Assembly: GCF_963576675.1 (NCBI RefSeq)
Contig: NC_088911.1
Coordinates: 29,124,501-29,188,500, forward strand
DNA: 64,000 bases
From: Euphorbia lathyris
Taxonomy: Eukaryota > Streptophyta > Magnoliopsida > Malpighiales > Euphorbiaceae
Direction of reading: 5' to 3'
Shown here: piece by piece, positions 21,603 through 31,719 of the stretch
Layout: every line of letters starts with the position of its first letter
Position numbering within the stretch: the first letter of the stretch is position 1
Translations under genes and position numbers: made by a program
Notes under the pieces: model-generated
The model's database searches: none
What the model was told of the DNA's origin: nothing
What the model saw: the letters and a program-made list of their open reading frames with translations, nothing else

Positions 21603-22091
21603 ATGGACTTGGTAATACTGGACGATTCAGCAGAGCCTTCCAAAGAGCCTTCCAAAAATGAAGATAATTTCCATCCATGCCTATTTGAAGATGATCCTAA
21701 TGAAGGAATTTCTCCACTCAAAAAAATAAAAGTAGAAAAGTCTAAAAAAGAATCAGTGGGGCCTTCGTCGCAAAAGAAGAAAAAGGGTCAGCAAAAGTTG
21801 GGTGTGAAGGAAGGGAATACATCTAGGAAGCTTATTATTGGGAAGACTGATGACGGTGTTAATCCGTTGGGTGCTACTCCATTTCCGATAAATCAAATTG
21901 AAGATGTTGTTCAAAAGTGTGTCAAGAAACATATGCGTCAACATACAACTGAATTCTTAACATGCATAAAGTCCATCGCCGTATCCGTAGATATTTTGCA
22001 TGATTCAATGCGTCTTTGTTTGGAGTCGGATTATCAGGAGATGGAAACTAATGATGAGAAGCTGGATAAAGGGAAAGACAAGAAGATGTAG
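21603..22091 (+). CDS. Lysine-rich nuclear-type protein, family member 3
   Basis: A 162-residue single-exon ORF. The N-terminal half is acidic then strongly basic, with KKIKVEKSKKE and SSQKKKKGQQK as likely nuclear signals. The C-terminal helix (about residues 117-146), including KSIAVSVDILHDSMRLCLES, follows the pattern of the other two small proteins (K-I/V--S...L.DSM....ES...E.E). It ends in a charged tail. A TATA box lies about 50 bp upstream and the AAGACGTCT palindrome 116 bp upstream. Its function is unknown, and the longer N-terminus distinguishes it from its two neighbours. Confidence 0.6.
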   Translation: MDLVILDDSAEPSKEPSKNEDNFHPCLFEDDPNEGISPLKKIKVEKSKKESVGPSSQKKKKGQQKLGVKEGNTSRKLIIGKTDDGVNPLGATPFPINQIEDVVQKCVKKHMRQHTTEFLTCIKSIAVSVDILHDSMRLCLESDYQEMETNDEKLDKGKDKKM

Positions 22092-22383
22092 ATCCACAAA
22101 AGCATTTGATTGTGAAAAATGCTTTAATAAGTTTCATATTCTTAATTATGTGTGTCTTGACTTACTGTAAGACATTAAATTTCAATAATATATATGAAAC
22201 ATTGATTTTCAATATTTTATTTCTTAGTTTCATTATTGGATGATAACTTAGTTTTCAAGTAATACCTAGGTTACATATATTTCAATTTGTATTATAATGA
22301 TAACAATTGCTAATTTTTACAAAAAATTAACCATTCATATAATACCAAATATTAATTCATAAAAAAAATACATTTAATATCAA

Positions 22384-22533
22384 GGTGCCTTCTATGGTTA
22401 CTTTGTTTTTGACAAAGTACCATTACTTGGTGTGTTTTCACCATTGGATGATGGATTAGAAAATTAATCCAATAGTGAAAACACACAAAGCAAGAGTTAC
22501 CTTGTTAAAAACAAAGTAACAATAGACTTTACC
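22384..22533. mobile_element. 150-bp hairpin MITE, copy 1
   Basis: Near-perfect inverted repeat with arms starting GGTGCCTTCTATGGTTACTT and a GACAAAGTACCATTACTTGG block. A second copy of the same length lies at 51706-51855. Flanks TTAATATCAA and TTAATTATCAA look like a target duplication with one indel. It is non-coding and could fold into a long hairpin RNA if transcribed. Confidence 0.85.
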
Positions 22534-22559
22534 TTAATTATCAAACTATAATTTGCAAG

Positions 22560-23234
22560 TAATACCTGAGTTGAATGAATTATAAATTAATGCATTAAAA
22601 TAAACTGTATATAAACAAGACGTTTAATTAATTAACAAAATAATTTGAATATAAATACCCAATTCGAACGATTAAAAGTGATAATTTTCAAAAAGTAGCT
22701 AATTTGGATGCATTATAAATAAGTACAAATAAGAAGACGTCTTCTAATTGTTATTTCTTTTTAAAAATGCATTTAAAATAATTTTTAAAACCAATTAAAA
22801 AAAAATACCACTGGCCGGTTTCGAACACAGGACCAAATGATTTTTTACGGTAGTTGCTAACCAATTGATCTACGAACATTTACTGATGCGATTGCTAATT
22901 AATATGTTTTAACGTGTTTATATAATAATCTGCGAAAAAATACAAAAAGGAGCGCGACGTTGGGGTCGAAAACGGGTCGGCTTGTTTAGATCACCAAACT
23001 TACCGCTACAGTAGACCGTCTTAGTGATACTTCTCTCGAATTAAATTGTAACACATGTTATATGGGGTTTGTTTAATCCTGGAGAAATAGGAACGCCATT
23101 GTTTCCGATCAAAATCCTCGACAAATTCCCAATACCGAAACCTAACTTCATCACCGGCGGCATCGATTTTTCCTTACCACTACACAGATTTTCTTATCAT
23201 CCTTCATTTCTAAATCTTCAAATTTCAAGCTCCA
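22560..23234. promoter_or_regulatory. Upstream region of the HAD-fusion gene with an S-like module
   Basis: It carries the full palindrome GAAGACGTCTTC (22733-22744) and a minus-strand tRNA-like stretch (GGTTTCGAACACAGGACC, about 22817), in the same order and spacing as in the S segments. From about 23000 to 23234 the sequence is less AT-rich and looks like a 5' UTR leading into AATGGC at the start codon. Confidence 0.5.
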
Positions 23235-25528
23235 ATGGCTAAGACAAGACAAAGTACAGCTGGTTCACGAAGCAAGGGGAAGCAGACATTGCAACCTAAG
23301 AGGAAGAACAAGGCTGTAAAAAGGCATAGAACTTGCAATGCCGGAACATCTAGTACCAGAGATAGAGTGGCGAAGCTGGATAGTATGCATGTGCTCAAAG
23401 GTATGCCCGTTGATATTGAATCCCTGAAAAAAATTGATTTTGATGTTTCTCCTTACATTGAGCATTTAAAATTGAGGAAATTGTTGACTCTTAAAGTCAA
23501 CACATACGATGAATTGGTTAAGGAATTCTATAGAAACCTTCATAGGAATAACAGGGGAACAGAGATATCTTCTAGTGTAAAAAACGTTAAGATCAAAATA
23601 GACACTGCTTTGTTAAATGAACTTTTTGATATGCCTTCGGTTGAGGATGGGTTTTGCATTAAAAACCCAGCTGATAAAAAAATAGAATGGGAGGGGTATA
23701 ATGATACCCATTTCATAAAGGAAGTCCTACACGAGTCTGGTTTACCCCTTGCCACGACAAACATGACGGCTCATGCCCGATTTTTACATCAAGTGGTGAT
23801 AAAGACACTGCTACCTAAGTATGGTAGCAGGGAAAATGCTCATTAGCCGAAAGGATTATTTTGTGGCATCTGTTAAAGGGGAAACAGATGAATTTTGCTC
23901 AACAGATTATCTATCACATACTGAACAGGTTCAGAGCGGTTAAGAAAGACCGTCAAAGGAAAATCCATCTACCTTATGGTAATCTTTTGACGGTAGTCTG
24001 TGAACATTACAATGTTCTTGTGACTGTGAGGGATAACCAGTCAGTCAATACAAATCTCATGGATGCTCTATACTTGTTAAGTATGGCAACTATGACGAGT
24101 AATAGAGGCTGGATCCTTTCCAAATTTGTCAGAGCTGAAGATGAAATTGTGTTTGATAAAAAAACATATTTAAGGAACGTGGGGAATGACGGAGAGGATG
24201 TTGAGGTTGAGCTGGAAGGTGATGGGCCTGTGGATGATGACATAGAAAGTCTGGATGTTGGGATGGATTGTTTTGATTTTGAAGATGAAGATGTTGGGAT
24301 GGGTGGTGTGGAGATGGAGGGTTCAGAGGATAAGTTAGAGGCTGATGAGCCAAGACCCGAAGAGTCTGACGAAGAAGAGGAGGATGAGTATGAGATTGTA
24401 TTTCGGACGGTGGAGCAACCAGAAAAGGAGAAAACAATGGAGGAAAAAGTTGATGATGACAGCAATGTTCTGATGCTGTTAACTTATCCTGAAGCTGAAC
24501 TACCGACACCCTCTTGTACAATGAAGAAGCTTCTGATTTTAGACTTGAATGGGGTACTTATATGCTCGCGAACCGGTCGCCATCGCCCACATATCACTCC
24601 ATTCATGAAATTCTGTTTTGATAATTTTACGGTTGCAATTTGGTCATCAAAGATGAGGTATTTTTCACATTCTTATAAGGTTCATTGAATTCTAAACATT
24701 TGATCCTCTTTTTACATTCTTCTTAAGTTCATTGAATACTTTATAATTATAGTGTCTTCTTATGTGTTTTCCAGGAAAAACATTGACAAGATTCTTCCAA
24801 AAATTAGAATGTCATTGGCTGATGAAGTTCAAATGTTGTTTGTTTGGGTTAGACAATTGTTTCCAACTTTTAGGATTCTTTTCCGTTCCAACATCAACTA
24901 TTGAAATGTTCATGTTTCCTATATAATAGTTTCCTATATAATAGTTTACTACACTGTTTGATTTTCAGGGTCAAGAGCATTGTGTTGTAACAAATGTCAC
25001 ATTTGGCCCCCGTGATAAAAAATGTATAATGTTTAAAGATTTGAAGCATGTTTCGGATAGCTATCCACAATTCAATGCTTCAAATACTGTGTTGATAGAT
25101 GATTCACCATACAAGTCACTACTGAATTCTGTAAGTGTACCATCTTTATTACAATTACCATGTATTATGATGCATTATAATTTCATTTGTTGGATTCTGT
25201 AGCCAAACAATTTCATCTACCCCACAACATTTGATTCAAAGAACAGATTGGACAATTATCTAGGTAAAGCTTTCTGTCAATATCTATGTACTTTATTTAT
25301 CAAAATGTTCATCTAACTAAAATAATGCAATTTGCAGAGCCAAATGGAGGTTTTGTAACCTATTTGGAAAGACTATCACGCGCACAACACGTTGCAGAAT
25401 TCATCCAGAGGGAACGAATCGGTCAAGATCCCATTCGAGAGGATGATGGGCGAATGGCTAAACTGCAACAAGCTATAGATTATGCTATGGCATATGGAAG
25501 ATGGCAAAAAATACTCTGTCAAATGTAG
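23235..25528 (+). pseudogene. Transposon-domain / FCP1-like HAD phosphatase fusion, one-base frameshift
   Basis: Exons are 23235-24657, 24775-24847, 24969-25130, 25203-25263 and 25338-25528, all GT..AG and in phase. The N-terminus is basic (KPKRKNKAVKRHR-like). Next comes a plant transposon-protein domain of the Transposase_32 type, seen in NMTAHARFLHQVVIKTLLP and, after the break, ILWHLLKGKQMNFAQ. An acidic linker follows (24180-24480). The C-terminal part is a HAD/NLI-interacting (FCP1-like) domain: LLILDLNGVL, AIWSSKMR and VLIDDSPYK. The first motif has Asn where catalytic phosphatases usually have the second Asp (DxDGT), a change common in plant TIM50/SCP-like HAD proteins. One T appears missing at about 23843 (GCTCATTAGCC), which creates a TAG stop. 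Apart from this single base the gene looks open throughout, so a recent lesion or assembly error is possible. Confidence 0.75.
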
Positions 25529-26034
25529 ATATATATTTTGACAAACAGTAACTAGATATTTTTGGCATACTATGTGAAAACAATTGTTTCAGCGATCAAT
25601 CTGTGTTACAAATTTATGTTTGTTTAATTATCATTTGGTTGTGTCAATTTCCACAGGCTGTGTTAAACACAAATTTATAACAGTTTGTATATATGAATTA
25701 TTCCATAGAAGACATCTTCTTTTTAGTATTTAACACATAAGAAGACATCTTCGTTTGACAATATATTCTATACGCTAAAAGGTAACACCAAATTATAATA
25801 CATCCTTTTTTTTGTTTTACATTGTTTACTTATCACAAATATTTACTCATATCCAAATGACACAGATGACTGGAATTTCGGCTATGCTTCATATTTGATT
25901 GATAATAAGACAACCTCTTATGTATATTCTCTAATATGATATCGAAACAACATTTTTTTACATTGCATTTTCAATCCATTTATTTATCAATGAGGATTGA
26001 AATAGAGTGGTAAACGATTAATCTAAAACTAAGA
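25529..26034. other. 3' flank of the HAD-fusion gene
   Basis: No gene is seen. Two GAAGACATCTTC palindromes (25708-25719 and 25741-25752) lie 22 bp apart and differ by one base from the GAAGACGTCTTC seen upstream of genes in this region. Confidence 0.5.
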
Positions 26035-26165
26035 TTAGTTCTGGTCGAATAGAGGCTGCCTGAGATTAATTCCGATCACTTTGAGACTGCCTGAGATTAA
26101 TTCCGATCATTTTGACACTGCCTGAGATTGATTCCGGTCGAAAAAAGTCTGCCTAAGGTTGATTT
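26035..26165. repeat. Short tandem repeat, unit about 36 bp
   Basis: About four units containing CTGCCTGAGATTAATTCCG occur in tandem. The last copies are degenerate. It is non-coding. Confidence 0.75.
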
Positions 26166-26471
26166 AGCATCGTCAATGGCTGCCATGAGAGAGAAATCGT
26201 ATTCCTTTGGTTGCACAATTCAACGTTATGCATTAATTTGGAAAGAGAAAGAGAAGATGATATTAATTGATGAGAGAGAATTCGGTTTTTAAAATGCACA
26301 AGGTTTTAAATTACAACCTACATGTCAGCAGGTAAAACCTTTTTAATATTAAATGCCAACTTAAATTATGGACCATTAGATCTTGATCCAATGGATATTA
26401 ATTGCTCACCACACATGGAGATAATTTAGTGCTCACCATTAAAACCAACCCCATATATATATATATATATA

Positions 26472-28348
26472 GGAGAGATCAGGTGTGACACATCTCTTAT
26501 GGTGTGACAAGCCTTATTGTGTGACAATGACCAATTTTGTAATTAACCAGTGGAAGGTGACAAATTTGTAAATAAAAGGAAATAGAAAATTGTTTTATTT
26601 TTTTCTTTAAAATGCATTTTCCCAACTTTTCCAATCTCGCTTTTCAAAAAAAAAAAATTATACTGTTAGACTCGTCTTAATTAAATGGTCATTTTAAGAT
26701 CCATGAAGCTCAAGTAAAAAAAATTCCGGTGAACGGAATCCGGGTGGGCGTTTTCCGGCGAGCCAAAAAATATCCAGAAAATTCTCAAAAAATTTCAAAA
26801 CATGTAAAACATTATTCTAAGAAACTTTAATTCTTGGGTCGAAATGAGATTTCTTACGGTTTAGTTCCAATAAAATATTTTCTTTAATTTTATCCATTTT
26901 ACACGCTTCAACAATTTGTTGGGTAAAAAATGTAAGGAATCTCTCTTTAAGCCAAGAATTAAAGTTTCTTAAAATAATGTTTTACATGTTTTGGAATTTT
27001 TTGATAATTTTCTGGATACGTTTTTTATCATAATTACCTTGTTCCAAATCAGTGTACCATTTGTTCCAACATAATACTTATATTGTTCCAACAAAAAATT
27101 GTTTTATTTCTTTTCTTTAAATACATTTTTCTGATATTTCTAATCTCGTTTTTCGAAATTTTTTATACTATTAGACTCGTCTAAATTAGACAGTCATTTT
27201 AAGATTCTTGAAGCTCAAGTAAAAAAAATTCCGGTGAATGGAATCCGAGTGGACGTTTTCTGGTGAGAAAAAAAGTGCCAAGAAAATTCTTAAAAAATTC
27301 CAAAAAATATAAAACATTATTCTAAGAAACTTTAATTCTTGGGTCGAAGCGGGATTTCTTACGGTTTAGTCCCAATAAAACTTGTTCCTTAATTTTATCC
27401 ATTTTACATGCTTCAACAATTTATTGGGTCAAAACTGTAAGGAATTTCGCTTTGAGCCAAGAATTAAAGTTTCTTAAAATGATGTTTTACATGTTTTTGA
27501 ATTTTTTGATAATTTTCTGGACACGTTTTTTGTCCTACTTACACTGTTCCAAATCAGTGTACCATTTGTTCCAACATAATACTTGTATTGTTCCAACAGA
27601 AAAATGTTTTATTTCTTTTCTTTAAAATACATTTTCCCGATATTTCTAACCTTGGTTTTCAAAATTTTTTATACTATTAGACTCGTCTAAATTAGAAGGT
27701 TATTTTAAGATCCCTGAAGTTCAAGTAAAAAAAATTCCGGTGAACGGAATCCGGATGGGCGTTTTCTGGCGAGAAATAAAGTGCCCAGAAAATTCTCAAA
27801 AAATTCCAGAACATGTAAAACATTATTCTAAGAAACTTTAATTCTTGGTTCGAAGCCGGATTTCTTACGATAAAGTCTCAACAAATTGTTGAAGCATATA
27901 AAATGGATAAAATTAAGGAAAACGTTTTATTGGGACTAAACCGTAAGAAATCCCATTTCGACCCAAGAATTAAAGTTTCTTAGAATAATGTTTTACATTT
28001 TTTGGAATTTTTTGAAAATTTTCTGGGTACTTTTTTTCTCACCGAAAAACGCTCACCCGGATTCCGTTCACCGGAATTTTTTTTACTTGAGCTTCATGGA
28101 TCTTAAAATGACCGTTTAATTAAGACGAGTCCAACGGTATAAAATTTTTTGAAAAACGAGAATGGAAAAGTTGGGAAAATGCATTTAAAAAAAATAAATA
28201 AAACATTTTTCTCTATCCTATCTTTCATTTTATTTACCAATTTGCCACCTTGCCCTTTTTAATTATCACCAAAACTACGTAGTTTGTTATGTCACACGAT
28301 AAGCTCTTTGTCATAACTTAAGTCATTGTCACGCTGGATCTCATCCCT
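26472..28348. mobile_element. 1.9-kb long-inverted-repeat element in a (TA)n tract
   Basis: The ends are inverted: GGAGAGATCAGGTGTGACAC at the left against GGGATGAGATCCAGCGTGAC read from the right. Similarity continues several hundred bases inward, including ATTCCGGTGAACGGAATCC on both arms. Uninterrupted (TA)n runs flank both ends (26453-26471 and 28348-28370), as expected for an element that targets TA microsatellites (compare Micron-type elements in rice). The left arm is itself about three tandem units of roughly 500 bp, each with CAAATCAGTGTACCATTTG or TTTAATTCTTGGGTCGAA. There is no coding capacity. Confidence 0.8.
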
Positions 28349-28545
28349 ATATATATATATATATATATATTAAAGGTATTTCAGGAAAGTTTAATTTAAA
28401 AGTGACTAGTTTGGTAGGAGGTATTATAATGAGTTTAAATATATAAACAGATATCTCAATTAAGCCATTTTTATAATTTACCTATGATACGTAATGAGTC
28501 ATTTGACGCCCAACACTGAACAACTTAGTCTAATTCTCACTTCAC

Positions 28546-28617
28546 ACGTGTCACTCAAACCTTACAAAGGGCACACTATCCTTTCTCCATGAGACCTTCA
28601 CCAAAGCCTATAAAAGA
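28546..28617 (+). promoter_or_regulatory. G-box and TATA box
   Basis: ACACGTGTC (about 28547, a G-box core) is followed about 60 bp later by CCTATAAAAGAAG (about 28607), a strong plant TATA box. Transcription would start near 28640, just before the decayed ORF that follows. Confidence 0.5.
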
Positions 28618-28649
28618 AGTAGTTTTTATTTATTTAACATTTGGTATTA

Positions 28650-29000
28650 TTGGAAGTGCGGATGAGTTGGTAGCGAATCAATGTGGAGAAACTGCTGCTA
28701 ATTGTTCTATGGAAAAATTGACTACTAAAAGTGTTGCTGCTAAAGTTGGAAAATTTGCTCGAAGTTGACATTTGCACAGCAAAAAATTCCGTCATTTCAA
28801 AACATGCTAATTCTATTTCATTATTGGATACAATTGATCCGATTTTGGGACCTGCAGCAGGAAGCATGTTAGGAGTTAAAGATGTGGTTAGTAGGGAGGC
28901 TAATGGCGTAACTATTAAAAAAAAATATTACAGTGTAGTCAAATCAAAATTAGAAACATTAGGGTACAAAACAACTGAGATTCAATATAAAGTAAGGATA
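28650..29000 (+). pseudogene. Unrecognised small gene, frameshifted and cut by a MITE
   Basis: Behind a good TATA box two frames read protein-like. An early part (ADELVANQCGETAAN..VGKFARS) stops at about 28768. A later part in another frame contains SISLLDTIDPILGPAAGSML, GVKDVVSREANG and KLETLGYKTTEIQYK. I do not recognise the family. The 3' end runs straight into a truncated Mutator-type MITE at about 28996, so the original C-terminus is lost. Composition and the promoter suggest a once-functional gene rather than a chance ORF. Confidence 0.4.
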
Positions 29001-29165
29001 AGGTGCAAAAATACTATAATGTTTACACCTAAGAATAATTTTACCTTTAAGGTATAAAATGGTGCAATTTTACCCTTAACGTTGGCAGCCAAGATCAATT
29101 TTATCCATAACGTTCCATAACGTTGATAAGTTTGGTCAATTGTCTTCTCGGTCATGAATTTTGTA
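28996..29165. mobile_element. Truncated Mutator-type MITE
   Basis: This is the left end of the same family as 40943-41533 (ATAAGGTGCAAAAATACT, then AATGGTGCAATTTTACCCTT and TTGTCTTCTCGGTCATGAAT). The match stops after about 170 bp; no right half or target duplication is present. Confidence 0.8.
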
Positions 29166-29468
29166 ACTAAGAAAATACAATTAAAAATAATAAAGGAGAA
29201 TGAAGTTTAAGGAAAAAAATTAAAATGAGATAAAAAGTGGAGAGATGGAGATTCGAACATAGAACCAATTGGATGTAAAGATTCCTTTAATTATCACTAC
29301 AACCAACTATGCAAACTTAGTTTTATGTCATATAATCACATTCTACATTATAAGTACTAATTTTAACTATTTTGGAGGCTGCTCCGGACTGAACCACTGT
29401 TCGTCAAGGGTGTTCCGGAGGGTCGGAGGGTCGGGAGACCCTCCCCTACCCACCTAGCTCCGCCCCTG
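29166..29468. mobile_element. Transposon end fragment
   Basis: The stretch ends in CCTACCCACCTAGCTCCGCC CCTG, the reverse of CAGGGGCGGAGCTAGG, a terminus common on plant DNA transposons. A tRNA-like GAGATTCGAACATAGAACC (about 29248) lies within. I cannot define the other end. Confidence 0.4.
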
Positions 29469-29843
29469 AGTGTAACAGCTGGTGGAAGCTAAAATAATTG
29501 GGAATATCAACTCTCCCCCAAATGGTGATATTCGTGAAACCATAGCCCCTAGTTCAAGAGTGGGTGTTTGTAAAAAAATCTCTTCTGCCAAGAAAAATGT
29601 GATTAATTCCTTTAAAGGCTGCTGGAAAGCTTTAGCACGTTCTCCTGCTTCAAATGTTTCGGCTGCTTCTAAATGAGGTATAGAACTATCAAACATGTGT
29701 GGTAAGAGGAAGGTGTTAACAATTGATGGTGTACATGACATGGTTTGTGATGACGATGGTCCAGGTAATAAGGTTTGTATCCAACCTTGCATTTTGGATG
29801 CCCATTTAGTGGTGGAGGCTGTTGAGCAGTCCCACCGAGCATT
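29469..29843 (+). pseudogene. Likely 3' remnant of LINE ORF1
   Basis: The sequence runs directly into the LINE ORF2 start in the usual plant L1 arrangement. Frames are broken, but the last one (VLTIDGVHDMVCDDDGPGN to VEAVEQSHRAL, stop at 29844) resembles the low-complexity tail of ORF1. No zinc knuckle is visible, so the LINE is probably 5'-truncated here. Confidence 0.4.
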
Positions 29844-31036
29844 ATGAAAATTTTTAGTTGGAACGTTCGAGGTCTAAGCAATCCTCGGACGGTTCGTGCA
29901 TTGACTCGTTTTATAAAGAGTCATTGTCTAGATGTGGTGTTCCTAATGGAGACAAGGTTGTTTGGGAATATTGAATGGTTACGTAGGAAGTTTTTGGGTT
30001 ATCAATTTTTTCAAGTTGATTCTGTTGGTCGCTTAGGGGGTTTAATTTTAATGTGGAAAGAGGTAATGATGGTGCAGATATTGGGTTATTGCAAGAATTG
30101 TATTCATTTTGGTGTTGAAGATGAGGGGGAATATTATGGTGGAGAGGTACTGGAGTTTATGGTTGGCCAGAATCATCCAATAAAGTACGAACATGGAGTA
30201 TGCTCAGGGATATCAGTTGTCAGGAGAATTTACCGTGGGTGTGCTTTGGGGATTTTAATGAAATTATGTATTCCAGAGAAAAGGAATGTGGTTCTTTGGA
30301 TAATTACCGTTCTATGGAAGCTTTTAGGAATTGCTTGGATGACTGTAACTTATTTGATTTCAGATCTTCTAGCGGGTGTTTTACTTGGACAAATGGCAGG
30401 AGTGGGGACTCAAGAATTAGGGAAAGGTTGGACCGAGTGGTTTGTCAGGTTAGTTGGGACCTGTTGTTTCCAAGAGCTATGGTTACTGTGTTAGCCAGAG
30501 TTGCCTTAGATCATTCACCTATCTTATTAGACTCTGATGGGGTTCAAGGGGTAAAGCACCGTCCATTTCGGTTTGAAAAAGATGTGGATACGGGATCCTG
30601 GTTGTCGTGAGGTTATTCAATCTGTGTGGTCTTCTAAACCAGGGGCTCATTTGAATGTTTGTGAGATGTTGAAGCAATGCGGAATTTCTCTCAAACATTG
30701 GAATAAATCAAGTTTTGGCCACATTGTATCTAAATTGAAAAGGCTTACAAGAGATCTGCAGGAGATTGATCATGGCATTATGACAGTTGATAAGGATGAA
30801 GCTCGAGCTTGTATAGAAAAGGAGATTATTCAATTACAGGAAGCTGAAGGGATTATGTGGCAGCAATGTTCTCGTGTGTCTTGGCTTCGGGAGGGTGATA
30901 GGAATACTAAATACTTTCACTCTAAAGCGAATTTCAGGAGACAAGTGATTTGTATTACACGGCTTCGTGATAATGATAGTACTTGGCATGAAAAAGAGGA
31001 TGAAATTGAGCATATTATTGTTTCATATTTTTCAGA
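29844..31036 (+). pseudogene. L1-type LINE ORF2, endonuclease part
   Basis: The reading starts MKIFSWNVRGLSNPRTV, the typical start of plant LINE ORF2, with an EEP (APE-like) endonuclease: LDVVFLMETRL, then WVCFGDFNEI, then ALDHSPILL. Frames change at about 30190 and 30590, so it is broken. Downstream it has WLREGDRNTKYFHSKANFRR, the linker before the reverse transcriptase. The reading is cut at 31041 by the copia LTR element and resumes at 43602 after the duplicated GTTAT. Confidence 0.9.
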
Positions 31037-31041
31037 GTTAT

Positions 31042-31240
31042 TGTTGAATATACGATATAGATATAATAGAAAAGATACAATGTGTTTAATAAATTTCCCT
31101 CAATTAGGGTTGAGCATAAAGCTTTGTATATATAGGAGAATACATGAGTTAGAGTTGAACTAGAATTGACAATACGTAATATAGATAAATATAAACACAA
31201 CTCTAAATAAGCCTAATAGTTATCCGTTAGTATTTCAGTA
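31042..31240 (-). repeat. Left LTR (3' LTR), first part
   Basis: 199 bp of the left LTR, then the MULE target duplication ATTTCAGTA. The rest of the LTR continues at 36749-36785. It differs from the right LTR at about a dozen positions, which shows the insertion is not very recent. Confidence 0.93.
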
Positions 31241-31719
31241 TGGGACAATTACAAAACTAGCCCTATTTTAAAACTCATTTACGTTTTTAGCCTAGTTCTC
31301 CAACTTTTTATAAATCTAGGCAGTTTCATTGTATTTGGACAAAAATACCCTTGTCTTCCTTATTCCCCCTTCTTCCTCATCAAACACATTCACCATTACT
31401 CATTCATTACACTTGCTCCACACTTTCCTTCTTCTGTTCTTTTTTTTCTTTCCATTTTTTACAACACTTCATACAACAATCAAGTGAACAATCCAAGAGC
31501 TAAAGCTTTGTTTATTCATGTAAGTACGGTGTTGGGTTTGACCTAGATTTCAATTTTAATCTCAATACAAATGTATTTAATATGATGTATATAAGATGTA
31601 TATGTCAAATTCAAACGAAAATAGTCTAGGGTTATGCATTTCGGACCCATTCGACCCATTGAAACTCTGTATTTTTCCAGATTTATCGTGAACGTTTTTC
31701 TGGGATTTCCGACTTTGTC

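Noticed and set aside
24007..24521. Ser/Pro/His-rich minus-strand ORFs opposite the HAD-fusion gene
   Set aside because: They mirror the acidic linker codons of the plus-strand gene and show no independent motifs or promoter.
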